DNA of 13,694 bases from JBGPLH01 sp041486365 [NCBI: Thermodesulfobacteriota bacterium] (GTDB lineage: Bacteria; JAUYMQ01), in assembly GCA_041486365.1 (NCBI GenBank), contig JBGPLH010000051.1:1-13694 (forward strand), in the 5' to 3' direction. The position numbers and the translations under genes were made by a program. Under the pieces are notes generated by a model that worked only from the letters and a program-made list of their open reading frames with translations, was not told the origin of the DNA and did not search any database. Within the stretch, counting starts at the first letter, position 1, and every line of letters starts with the position of its first letter. Of the stretch, positions 7,287 to 13,694 are shown piece by piece.

Positions 7287-8012
7287 TCAGCCCGCGGCCA
7301 GCGCGAGGAAGTGCGAGAAGACCTCCCGGCCGCGGGCCGCGCAGGCGGAGGCCTTCGACTCCGTGTCGGAGACGATCCCGGCCTCGGTCACCGCTGATCC
7401 GCGCTCCTTCATCCACCGGCGGTTGCCCGGGTCGTCCAGCACCGCGCGGATGATCGCGGGCGTGAACTCGAGGTGGAACTGAAGGCCGTAGGCGCGCCTG
7501 CCCCAGCGGAAGGCCTGGTTCGGATAGACGGCCGAGGAAGCGAGCCCGACGGCGCCGGTCGGCAGATCGAACGTGTCGCCGTGCCACTGGAACACCTCGA
7601 AGCGCTCCCCCGCGCCGCCGAGCGTCGGATCGGAGCGTCCCTCGTCGTTGAGCGTGACGGGGGCCCAGCCGAGCTCGACCTCTTTGCCGGGATAGACCTT
7701 CCCGCCCATCGCCTCGGCGAGGATCTGGCTCCCGAGGCAGATACCGAGGAACGGAACGCCGCCTTCCGCGGCGCGCCGCGCGAGCACCATCTCGTCATCG
7801 AGGAAGTGAAATCGATCGCGCTCGTACACGCCCATGGGTCCGCCCAGTATCGCTATACCCGCGGCGCCGTCGGGGCTCGCGGGCACCTCCGCGCCGTCCC
7901 AGACCGGGACGATGCGTGATGAGCACCCCGCCGCCTCCAAGGCCTCGCCGAAGAGTCCGGGGCCCTCGATCGCAACGTTCTGGATCACCCACCAGTCACG
8001 CGTCGTCTTCAT
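7287..8012 (-). CDS. Class I glutamine amidotransferase-like protein (GMP synthase-like)
   Basis: A stand-alone glutaminase-type domain of 241 residues, in the group that resembles the amidotransferase half of GMP synthase. The triad is complete: nucleophile C92 in FLGICLGSQ, H180 and E182 in LQFHLEF. The oxyanion-loop glycines GGPMGVYE (58-65) and the FQWHGDTFDLP segment (about 141-151) are typical of this group, whose members include gamma-glutamyl hydrolase-like enzymes of varied substrate. No synthetase domain is attached and the substrate is unknown. The ATG overlaps the stop codon of the upstream glycosyltransferase (ATGA, 8012..8009), with GGGAGGA upstream, so the two are very likely co-translated. 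A catabolic role (for example gamma-glutamyl hydrolysis) or an amide-forming role with an unseen partner are both possible. Confidence 0.88.
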   Translation of the reverse strand: MKTTRDWWVIQNVAIEGPGLFGEALEAAGCSSRIVPVWDGAEVPASPDGAAGIAILGGPMGVYERDRFHFLDDEMVLARRAAEGGVPFLGICLGSQILAEAMGGKVYPGKEVELGWAPVTLNDEGRSDPTLGGAGERFEVFQWHGDTFDLPTGAVGLASSAVYPNQAFRWGRRAYGLQFHLEFTPAIIRAVLDDPGNRRWMKERGSAVTEAGIVSDTESKASACAARGREVFSHFLALAAG

Positions 8013-9664
8013 GGCGCGGATCCTCCCTTTCCCGCGCCCGGCGCCGCCACGGACGCCGCCAGCATCCAGCGGTGCCCCACCTGCGCGCGGACCACCACGG
8101 TGAGCGGCGTGCCCACCACCTGTTCCAGCCCCTGCTTGCTCTTCTCCCGAAGGATGAAGATTGCCCGCTCGTGCCCCGCCACCGCGCGCGCGACGTCTTC
8201 GGGCTTCGTGAGGTTCGGGAGCGTCCGCTCCAGGTAGAACGTGTAGTTGCCGATCGACCCCTCGGGCATGTCGAAGAGATAGATTGGATCCGTTCCCGCC
8301 AGGCGCCCGATCGCCTCCGCCATGGGCCGTGCGCTCTTCTGGGTGTCCACCGCGGGGAAGGCCGCCATCGATATGGCCCAGAGCACGACGGCCAGGAGCG
8401 ACGGCGCCGCGAGCGGAAACGTCTCTCCCTCCCGCCAGCGCCGCGGCCGCAGGCGCCAGGCCATGATCGCGCCCGCTGCGAGCAACGCGCCGATCGCCAC
8501 CACGTCGGGTTTCCAGCCGAGCGCTTTCCACACGACAGGGATGGCGGCCAGGCCCCCCACGAGCAGCGCGGCGAAGATCGCGAAAGCCGTCCCGTTCTCG
8601 CGGAGCATCCGTCGGATGGCGAGCCGATTCCAGGCCCGCTCGAGCCCGACCGCGACCAGGAGCGCGGCGGGCGGGAAGATCGGCAGGAGATAGGTTTCCC
8701 GCTTGGTCGACGCTGCCGTGAACACGAGGAACCCCGACAAGAACCAGGCGGCGAGCAGTCTCACCCAGCGGCCTTCCTCGCGCGGGCCGCTCGAGCCCGA
8801 TCCGCCAATGGCGCCGCGCAGTCCAGCGAAGGCCACCGGCCAGAGCAGCGTCCAGGGAAGGAACGCCATCGGGAAGGCCCACAGATAATAGTAGAAGGCC
8901 TGCTGGTGGTCCTTGCCGCCGGAGAATCGCCCGAGGTGCTGCTTCACGAAGTACTCCGAGAGCATCCCCTCCCCGCCGTGACGCCCGAGCACGAGCCCCC
9001 AGCCCGCGATCACGAGGAGCAGGAAGAGCGCGCCCGCGACCAGGTGAATCCAGTGGCCGCGCAGGCTCCGTCGTTCCCAGAGGAGCCATGCCACCACGGC
9101 GAGTCCGGGCAGCCCCGCGCCGAGGAGCCCCTTGGCGAGGAACCCGACCGCGGAGGCGCCGTAGAACACGGCGAGCCCAAGCAGGCGCCACCGCGGAAAG
9201 CGCTCGGATGCCGCGAAACCCACTACGGCCGCGAGCACGCAGGCCGAGAGCACCATGTCCACCTGGGCGCGCCCGGCGAGCCACCAGAATTCATAGGTCG
9301 TCCCGAGGATCAGCGCTCCCGCGAGCCCCACCCACCGCGAGAAGAGCCAGGTTCCCAGAAGGAACGTGATCGCGAGGGAGAGCGCGCCGGCGATGGCGGC
9401 GGGCGTGCGCGCGGAGACGGCGGTGACCCTGCCGCCCCCCGCGGCGACCGCGAGCCAGTGTTGCAGCGGCGGCTCCTCGAGGAAGGTTGCGCCGTTCAGG
9501 CGCGGGATCAGCCACTCGCGGGATGTAGCCATCTCGCGGGCGATCTCGGCGTAGCGCGGCTCGTCGGGGTTCCAGAGATCGCGGCGAAAGGCGGGCAGCG
9601 CGTAGAGCGCGAGCCCGGCGAGGAAGAGGAGAATCGCGGTGCGGAGCGTGGTGCTGGCGGGCAT
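8009..9664 (-). CDS. ArnT/PMT-like membrane glycosyltransferase (GT39/GT83 type)
   Basis: A polytopic inner-membrane GT-C glycosyltransferase using a polyprenyl-phosphate sugar. The 551 residues are close to E. coli ArnT (550). After TM1 (about 8-25) comes the catalytic first periplasmic loop NPDEPRYAEIAREM with the acidic pair D34-E35, then WLIPRLNGATFLEEPPLQHW, which mirrors ArnT. About ten further hydrophobic segments follow, and the C-terminal part (about 455-551) is a soluble periplasmic-type domain. ArnT adds aminoarabinose to lipid A; the sugar and acceptor here are unknown, and no arn genes are nearby. The ATG at 9664 is preceded by TACAAT with 7-nt spacing and no Shine-Dalgarno; an ATG at 9673 in the same frame overlaps that hexamer. 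The 3' end overlaps the amidotransferase start by 4 bp. Confidence 0.85.
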   Translation of the reverse strand: MPASTTLRTAILLFLAGLALYALPAFRRDLWNPDEPRYAEIAREMATSREWLIPRLNGATFLEEPPLQHWLAVAAGGGRVTAVSARTPAAIAGALSLAITFLLGTWLFSRWVGLAGALILGTTYEFWWLAGRAQVDMVLSACVLAAVVGFAASERFPRWRLLGLAVFYGASAVGFLAKGLLGAGLPGLAVVAWLLWERRSLRGHWIHLVAGALFLLLVIAGWGLVLGRHGGEGMLSEYFVKQHLGRFSGGKDHQQAFYYYLWAFPMAFLPWTLLWPVAFAGLRGAIGGSGSSGPREEGRWVRLLAAWFLSGFLVFTAASTKRETYLLPIFPPAALLVAVGLERAWNRLAIRRMLRENGTAFAIFAALLVGGLAAIPVVWKALGWKPDVVAIGALLAAGAIMAWRLRPRRWREGETFPLAAPSLLAVVLWAISMAAFPAVDTQKSARPMAEAIGRLAGTDPIYLFDMPEGSIGNYTFYLERTLPNLTKPEDVARAVAGHERAIFILREKSKQGLEQVVGTPLTVVVRAQVGHRWMLAASVAAPGAGKGGSAP

Positions 9665-9671
9665 GGCCGGC

Positions 9672-9677
9672 ATTGTA
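9672..9677 (-). promoter_or_regulatory. Putative -10 element of the glycosyltransferase-amidotransferase operon
   Basis: On the minus strand TACAAT (5/6 match to the -10 consensus) ends 7 nt before the ATG at 9664, which would place the transcription start at or next to the start codon. I could not find a convincing -35 hexamer 16-18 bp upstream, so the call is tentative. Confidence 0.35.
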
Positions 9678-9706
9678 AAGGATCGCGAGGAACTTCTCCG
9701 GTCGGG

Positions 9707-9764
9707 CGAGGCTCCTGGGAGGACGAGGCTCTTTCTTGGGGAGCGCGAGGCTCCTGCCGAGCCT
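9707..9764. repeat. Three-copy CGAGGCTC direct repeat with terminal hairpin
   Basis: CGAGGCTC occurs at 9707-9714, 9724-9731 and 9746-9753. The first and third copies extend to CGAGGCTCCTG and the second reads CGAGGCTCTTT. The last copy also forms an inverted repeat with GAGCCT at 9759-9764 (AGGCTC, 5-nt loop, GAGCCT), overlapping the TAG stop of the ZIP-cytochrome gene. The array fills most of the roughly 90-bp gap before the glycosyltransferase. Downstream of the ZIP gene it could affect transcript ends, although no T-run follows. Spacings of 17 and 22 bp do not suggest a simple helical register. Confidence 0.5.
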
Positions 9765-10896
9765 AGTACCCCGCCCCCGCCGTCTCGTCGCGCTTGTAAG
9801 TGAAATGGCGCACGTAGGCGATGATGTCCCAGCGCTCCTGGTCGGTGAGCCGGCCGTGCCAGCCCTTCATGAGCGTGTTGGGCTTTCCGAAGCTCACGAT
9901 GTCGAACCAGTCGGCGTCCGTCTCGCCCGCCGCCCACTGGCGGTCGGTGAAGTTGCGTGGATGGATGCGGCGCTTCTGGGCCTCGGGCCCGTTGCCGTCG
10001 CCGGCCATCCCGTGGCAGGGCGAGCAGTTCTTCTCGAACAGAAGCTTCCCGTTGGCGACGTCGGGCGGCTGCTTCGGCCAGGCATAGACGACGCCCTCCT
10101 CGCCCATCTCACCGCCCGCGGCCACCTGGATGTACAATTCCGTCCCGTAGGCGAGGAAGAAACCCGTGACGAGGCCCGCCATCACGATCCCGTGAAGCCC
10201 CTGCCGCCGCCCGATATGCAGCAGCTCGCCCACGATGTAGAGGATGGCCCCGCCCGCGAGCGCGAGGACAAATGTCTCCACCGCGCGCGAGACCCAGAGG
10301 CTCCCGACGATCGTGCCGACGAGCGTGGGACCGCCGCCGATGAGACCGAGGAGGCCGAGGTACGCGACCGACGGCCTCTGTCCCGACAGCGGCCCCGCGA
10401 TCCCGAACCCCTCCGTCGCGTTGTGCAGGCCGAAGCCGATCACGAGCGTGAGCGCGAGCGATATAGCGCCGGCCGCCCAGAGCTGTCCGATGGCGAGGCC
10501 CTCGCTGAAGTTATGGATCCCGATACCCGTGGCGATCATGAGCGCGAGGTTGCGCGCCGCTTCCGGCGTCTGCTTCGGATCGCGCGCCTGCGGAAGGAAG
10601 CGCGCCTCGAAGATCACCATCGCGAAGAGGCCCACGCCGAAGCCCAGGAAGAAGAGGGCCGCGTGGATGAGCTCGCCGCGCGGCGCGATCCCCCGCACCA
10701 CGGCCACCACGCCGTGCTCGACGGTCTCGAGGGACTTGCCGACGATTTCAACGAGGAGGAAGACGAGGATCCCCACGGAGAGCGCGTTCAGGAACCCGCG
10801 CAGCCGGGGGCCCGCGCGCTTCACGAGGGCGAGCGGAAGACCGAGGTAGATGGTGAATCCGGCGGCGGCGCCGAGCAGCACGAGGTCGAGGCTCAT
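9763..10896 (-). CDS. ZIP-family metal transporter fused to a C-terminal cytochrome c domain
   Basis: A 377-residue two-domain membrane protein. Residues 1-258 form a ZIP (SLC39-like) transporter with eight hydrophobic segments (about 5-24, 34-53, 75-97, 114-137, 139-163, 176-199, 205-224, 232-255). The metal-site motifs are HNFSEG (128-133) in segment 4 and HNATEG (158-163) in segment 5. Residues about 278-377 form a class I cytochrome c domain, with haem attachment CSPCH (C291, C294, H295) and probable axial Met M343 in TLMKGWHGRLT, followed by ERWDIIAYVRHF. ZIP proteins place both termini outside the cytoplasm, which suits haem attachment. I infer redox-linked divalent metal (perhaps Fe2+) uptake; the metal is not known. 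The ATG at 10896 is preferred over a TTG at 10950, since family similarity begins there and a -10-like box lies 9 nt upstream. Confidence 0.88.
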   Translation of the reverse strand: MSLDLVLLGAAAGFTIYLGLPLALVKRAGPRLRGFLNALSVGILVFLLVEIVGKSLETVEHGVVAVVRGIAPRGELIHAALFFLGFGVGLFAMVIFEARFLPQARDPKQTPEAARNLALMIATGIGIHNFSEGLAIGQLWAAGAISLALTLVIGFGLHNATEGFGIAGPLSGQRPSVAYLGLLGLIGGGPTLVGTIVGSLWVSRAVETFVLALAGGAILYIVGELLHIGRRQGLHGIVMAGLVTGFFLAYGTELYIQVAAGGEMGEEGVVYAWPKQPPDVANGKLLFEKNCSPCHGMAGDGNGPEAQKRRIHPRNFTDRQWAAGETDADWFDIVSFGKPNTLMKGWHGRLTDQERWDIIAYVRHFTYKRDETAGAGY

Positions 10897-10905
10897 GGGG
10901 CCGAC

Positions 10906-10934
10906 AAGATAGACCGGCGGGCGCTGCCTGTCGA
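10906..10934 (-). promoter_or_regulatory. Putative promoter of the ZIP-cytochrome c gene
   Basis: On the minus strand TCGACA (10934..10929, 5/6 to the -35 consensus) is followed after exactly 17 bp by TATCTT (10911..10906, 4/6 to the -10). The predicted start of transcription is about 10899, only a few bases before the ATG at 10896, so the message would be nearly leaderless. That fits the absence of a Shine-Dalgarno. The -35 directly abuts the TTTCAAAA motif array. Confidence 0.5.
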
Positions 10935-10980
10935 TTTCAAAAACACGCAACCCTCTGTTTTGAAAATGACAATTTCAAAA
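10935..10980. promoter_or_regulatory. AT-rich inverted-repeat array, candidate operator
   Basis: Three copies of one 8-bp motif lie in a conspicuous AT-rich island: TTTCAAAA at 10935-10942, its complement TTTTGAAA at 10958-10965, and TTTCAAAA again at 10973-10980. The latter two form a dyad with a 7-nt spacer. The first copy touches the putative -35 of the ZIP-cytochrome gene. The arrangement is what one expects of a dimeric repressor or activator site; given the downstream gene, a metal-responsive regulator of the Fur/Zur type is a reasonable but unproven candidate. The sequence does not match a classical Fur box closely. Confidence 0.45.
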
Positions 10981-11035
10981 TCAGGTGCGCACCGCGCCGT
11001 CCCGCGCGCGCCGAGACGGTGCGTGGGGAGAAGCA

Positions 11036-11062
11036 AGAGGCCCGGTGATTCGCCGGGCCTCT
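11036..11062 (-). terminator. Intrinsic terminator of the tRNA-Ala gene
   Basis: A 10-bp perfect stem (arms 11036-11045 and 11053-11062, AGAGGCCCGG and complement) with a 7-nt loop, starting 13 nt beyond the tRNA 3' end. On the minus strand it is followed by TGCTTCTCC, a modest T-rich tail. Position directly after a monocistronic tRNA makes the terminator role likely. Confidence 0.7.
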
Positions 11063-11075
11063 CGTGTTTCCGGAA

Positions 11076-11151
<76 letters not shown>

Positions 11152-11175
11152 CTATCAGGATCGCGGGCGGGGCGG

Positions 11176-11203
11176 ATTGTACCACGGGGGCATCCCGTTT
11201 CAA
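11176..11203 (-). promoter_or_regulatory. Putative promoter of tRNA-Ala
   Basis: On the minus strand TTGAAA (11203..11198) is followed after 16 bp by TACAAT (11181..11176); both hexamers match the sigma70 consensus at 5 of 6 positions or nearly so. Predicted initiation is near 11169, about 18 nt before the mature tRNA 5' end, giving a short leader for RNase P removal. The spacer is GC-rich. Confidence 0.65.
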
Positions 11204-11230
11204 GAGCGGGCCCCCCCCGAGGACACGCGG

Positions 11231-11260
11231 TTGTGCGGCCGCGGGCGCGGACGGTATGAT
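11231..11260 (+). promoter_or_regulatory. Putative promoter of plsC-plsB
   Basis: TATGAT (11255-11260, 5/6 to the -10 consensus) lies 9 nt before the plsC ATG. A weak -35 candidate, TTGTGC (11231-11236), is 18 bp upstream. The expected transcription start is within a few bases of the start codon, implying a leaderless or nearly leaderless message, in line with the lack of a clear Shine-Dalgarno. An uninterrupted run of eight C (11211-11218) lies just upstream. Confidence 0.4.
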
Positions 11261-11269
11261 GGGACCGCC

Positions 11270-12106
11270 ATGGTTCGTGCCTGGGAAGATCACAAGGACC
11301 TCACGCTCCTCCAGACGGTGTCGGGCATCGCCCGCTACTGGCTCGCCTATGGAACGGCGGTGCCCGCGGCCATGGCGGGTTTCGCCGCCGCCGCCGCATC
11401 GGGCTCGCGCTGGACCGGCATCAACACCCTCGGCAGCGTGTGGGGCGATCTGGCCGGCGCCTTCATGGGGATCGAGGTCAAGGTGAAGGGCGAGGAGCAC
11501 CTGTGGTCCTCGCGCCCCTGCGTGTTCATATTCAACCACCAGTCGGCCATCGACGTCCTGACCTGCGCCCGCCTCATCCGGCGCGATACCTTCGGCATCG
11601 CCAAGCAGGAGCTTCGCAAGAAGCCCGTGGTCGGCGCGATCATCGGGCTCATGGGCACGGTCTTCATCGACCGTGCGGATCGCATGAAGGCCCTGGAGGC
11701 GCTGCGGCCCGCGGTGGAGGAGATCCGGCGCGGCCGCTCGATGCTCATCGCGCCCGAAGGCCACCGCGCCGCCGACGGACAGCTCCTCCCCTTCAAGAAG
11801 GGCGCGTTTCACATCGCGTTGCAGGCGGGCGTGCCGCTGGTGCCCATCGTGTTCCACGACGCGTACAAGCGCCTGCGCCCCGGAAGCGGCATCGCGCGAC
11901 CCGGCACCGTGCACGTCACCGTCCTTCCGCCGATCCCGACGAAGAATTGGAAAGCCTCGCGCCTGAGCGAGCACGTCGCGGAGGTCCGTCGCCTGTTCCT
12001 GCGCGCGCTGGACCAGAAGGACGACGCGGCGGCGGCACGACCCCGTCGCGCCGCCAGGCGCGTGCAGAGGCCCAGGCAGGTCCCGGCGCCGGAGGAGACG
12101 CCATGA
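11270..12106 (+). CDS. plsC: 1-acyl-sn-glycerol-3-phosphate acyltransferase (PlsC family)
   Basis: Acylates lysophosphatidic acid at sn-2 to give phosphatidic acid at the inner membrane. The 278 residues start at the ATG at 11270. The open frame extends back to 11177, but that part overlaps the tRNA promoter and looks non-protein-like. A hydrophobic N-terminal segment lies at about 22-45. Motif I is NHQSAID with the catalytic pair H90 and D95. Motif II is GTVFIDRADR (about 127-136). Motif III is PEGHR with E163-G164-H165-R166, where H replaces the more usual T. Motif IV is VPLVPIVF. The last 25 or so residues are basic and proline/alanine-rich, probably disordered. Its stop overlaps the plsB start in ATGA, so the two steps of phosphatidate synthesis are translationally coupled. 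Confidence 0.92.
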   Translation: MVRAWEDHKDLTLLQTVSGIARYWLAYGTAVPAAMAGFAAAAASGSRWTGINTLGSVWGDLAGAFMGIEVKVKGEEHLWSSRPCVFIFNHQSAIDVLTCARLIRRDTFGIAKQELRKKPVVGAIIGLMGTVFIDRADRMKALEALRPAVEEIRRGRSMLIAPEGHRAADGQLLPFKKGAFHIALQAGVPLVPIVFHDAYKRLRPGSGIARPGTVHVTVLPPIPTKNWKASRLSEHVAEVRRLFLRALDQKDDAAAARPRRAARRVQRPRQVPAPEETP

Positions 12107-13694
12107 GCGTCCCCTCGACCCGCGATGCCAAGGCTTCCGCCGTGGCCGAATCCGGGCTTGCCGCGATACCGGCCCCTGCGCCGGAGCTGCCCGCTTTCGT
12201 CTGGCCCGCTCCCGAGGGCTGCCGCGCCGTCTTCCTCGTGGACGTCGCCAATGCGGGGGAACGGCGAATAGTCGAGGCGTGGATCGCCCGGCACAGGCCC
12301 GAGAGCTGCGCCGGCTCCACGGCGCCCGAGATCGTGACGATCGCGTCCTCCCGCCGGCCGAGGAAGGCGAAGCTCCACCCCAACCTCGAGAAGGCGCTCG
12401 CCTCCCGGGACAACCCGATGATGGCGCCGCTCCGGGTGATCTGGCGCGTGCCGGCGCGCCGCCGGATGCGCGGCGCCCGCTTTCGCGATCTCTTCTTCGG
12501 CAATCCGCGCGATCCGAACTGGCTCCGCGAGATGTGGACGCTGTGGCTCAGGCCCGAGTTGTGCCAGGTGATCGCGGGCGAGCCCGCGCGTCTGGACGAG
12601 CTGCACGCCCGCTGGTCGGAGCGCACGCGTGTCTCGGGGATCGCGTTTCCCGAGTTCGTCGCGCAGCAGGCCGCGCTCGCGCTGGAGCGCGCCGAGCGCC
12701 GCCTGCGCGGCGCGCGCTACAAGGTCCCGCGGATGCTGGGCGCGTTCATCCTGGACTCGCCGGCTTTTCGCGCGGGCGCGGCGGATCTCGCGCGATCCCT
12801 CGGGATGCCCGAGGAGAAGGTCCTCGAGAAGGCGGGCGAGTACCTCCACGAGATCGCCGCGCAGCACAACCCGATGTTCATGGACCTCGCGGCGCGCCTG
12901 ATCCGCAGGCTCTACACGATGGGCTACGACGAGCAGATACGGTTCGAGGAGGAGGAGCTGGACCGGGTGTTCGCGCTGGGGCAGCAATACCCGCTGGTCT
13001 TCCTGCCCAGCCACAAGTCGAACCTCGACCATCTGATCTTGCAGTACCTCTTCTACAGGCTGGGCCACGCGCCCAACCACACGGCCGGCGGGATCAACAT
13101 GAACTTCTTCCCCATCGGCCCCATCGTGCGCCGCTGCGGGGTGTTCTTCATCCGGCGGACGTTCAAGGACAACGAGATCTACAAGTTCGTGATGCGCAGC
13201 TATCTCGATTACCTCGTCGAGAAGCGCTTTCACCTGGAGTGGTACATCGAGGGCGGCCGCTCGCGCACGGGAAAGCTCCTGCCGCCGCGCTACGGGATGC
13301 TGGCCTACGTGGCCGATTCCTACCGGCGCGGGAAGGCCGAGGACATCTACTTCGTCCCCGTGTCGATCACCTACGACCAGATCGCCGACGTGGGCAGCTA
13401 CGTGGCCGAGCAGACGGGCGGGAAGAAGGAGCGTGAGAGCTTCGGCTGGTTCGTGAAGACCGTGCGGGGGTTCCGGAGGCGCTACGGGCGGGTCCACCTG
13501 CGATTCCACGAGCCGGTGAGCATCCGCGAGTACCTGGGCCCGCCCGACGGGATCGGCGGGACGGACGAGAACCTCGAGATCCAGAAATTCGCATTTCGCC
13601 TGGCGCACCGGATCAACCAGCTGACGCCGATCACGCCGGTGTCGCTGGTGACGCTGGCGCTGCTCGGTGCCGGGGGACGCTCACTCACGCTCGA
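12103..13694 (+). CDS. plsB: Glycerol-3-phosphate 1-O-acyltransferase PlsB (3' end outside window)
   Basis: Transfers an acyl chain from acyl-CoA or acyl-ACP to sn-1 of glycerol-3-phosphate, the first step of phospholipid synthesis at the inner membrane. The frame is open from the ATG at 12103 to the window end (530 codons) with GGAGGAG 5 nt upstream of the start. Block I: H304-KSNL-D309. Block II: GGINMNFFPIGPIVRR then FFIRRTF with R352. Block III: EGGRSRTGK with E383. Block IV: FVPVSITYDQ with P419. E. coli PlsB has H306, D311, R354, E385 and P421, so the protein is nearly colinear, although its N-terminal 40 residues (Ala/Pro-rich) look different. The ALLGAGGRSLTL segment at the edge also matches E. 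coli. Full-length family members are about 800 residues, so perhaps a third is missing. Confidence 0.95.
   Translation, partial: MSVPSTRDAKASAVAESGLAAIPAPAPELPAFVWPAPEGCRAVFLVDVANAGERRIVEAWIARHRPESCAGSTAPEIVTIASSRRPRKAKLHPNLEKALASRDNPMMAPLRVIWRVPARRRMRGARFRDLFFGNPRDPNWLREMWTLWLRPELCQVIAGEPARLDELHARWSERTRVSGIAFPEFVAQQAALALERAERRLRGARYKVPRMLGAFILDSPAFRAGAADLARSLGMPEEKVLEKAGEYLHEIAAQHNPMFMDLAARLIRRLYTMGYDEQIRFEEEELDRVFALGQQYPLVFLPSHKSNLDHLILQYLFYRLGHAPNHTAGGINMNFFPIGPIVRRCGVFFIRRTFKDNEIYKFVMRSYLDYLVEKRFHLEWYIEGGRSRTGKLLPPRYGMLAYVADSYRRGKAEDIYFVPVSITYDQIADVGSYVAEQTGGKKERESFGWFVKTVRGFRRRYGRVHLRFHEPVSIREYLGPPDGIGGTDENLEIQKFAFRLAHRINQLTPITPVSLVTLALLGAGGRSLTL

Noticed and set aside
7916-9766. A 616-codon plus-strand open frame opposite the glycosyltransferase
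   Set aside because: Arg/Glu/Pro/His-rich antisense frame with no recognisable domain; the minus strand encodes a clear ArnT-like membrane protein.
9665-9937. N-terminal extension of the glycosyltransferase into the ZIP-cytochrome gene
   Set aside because: The extra 91 residues are Arg/Gly/His-rich, overlap another gene, and precede the natural TM1 start of ArnT-like proteins.
10897-10950. Longer ZIP-cytochrome protein from a TTG at 10950
   Set aside because: The added 18 residues have no ZIP similarity, there is no ribosome site, and the stretch holds the putative promoter and operator.
11177-11269. Upstream extension of plsC by 31 codons
   Set aside because: It would overlap the tRNA-Ala promoter, its residues do not resemble PlsC N-termini, and a -10-like box lies inside it just before the ATG at 11270.
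11809-13608. A 599-codon minus-strand open frame opposite plsC and plsB
   Set aside because: Antisense of two strongly supported acyltransferases; no domain visible.

Overview
This is a high-GC (I estimate roughly 70%), densely coding chromosomal segment from a bacterium. It has no transposase, phage or plasmid genes and no CRISPR array. A Gram-negative envelope is likely: there is an ArnT-like glycosyltransferase, a covalently haem-binding cytochrome c domain that must mature outside the cytoplasm, and a PlsB-type glycerol-3-phosphate acyltransferase. The phylum cannot be fixed from the window. Myxococcota, Eisenbacteria, Rokubacteria/Methylomirabilota or Binatota-like lineages are all compatible guesses.

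From the left edge to about 11.2 kb everything is on the minus strand. Read in the direction of transcription, right to left, the order is: tRNA-Ala(CGC) with its own promoter and terminator; a ZIP-family metal transporter fused to a cytochrome c domain; a 90-bp intergenic stretch with a three-copy GAGGCTC repeat; an ArnT/PMT-like membrane glycosyltransferase overlapping a class I glutamine amidotransferase by 4 bp; an MGAT-like lysophospholipid acyltransferase; priA; def; a strong inverted repeat; fmt (TTG start); then htpX and rsmB behind a good sigma70-like promoter. The first two codons of a further minus-strand gene, with a very strong Shine-Dalgarno, lie at the left edge. priA-def-fmt and rsmB are a common bacterial housekeeping group: replication restart, N-formyl-Met start and deformylation, and 16S rRNA methylation.

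From 11.27 kb to the right edge the plus strand carries plsC and plsB, overlapping by 4 bp. Together they would catalyse both acylations from glycerol-3-phosphate to phosphatidic acid. plsB runs off the right edge after 530 codons. Its catalytic residues are almost exactly colinear with E. coli PlsB. With the MGAT-like enzyme the window holds three acyltransferases of the H...D / EG.R superfamily.

The most unusual items are the ZIP-cytochrome c fusion, with an AT-rich inverted-repeat array beside its putative promoter, and a recurring arrangement in which a -10-like hexamer sits only 5-9 nt before a start codon that lacks a Shine-Dalgarno (ZIP-cyt c, plsC, the glycosyltransferase, perhaps priA and the MGAT-like enzyme). 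That arrangement suggests leaderless transcripts for the first genes of transcription units. No previously undescribed multi-gene defence or mobile system is evident; most of the window is ordinary core genome.
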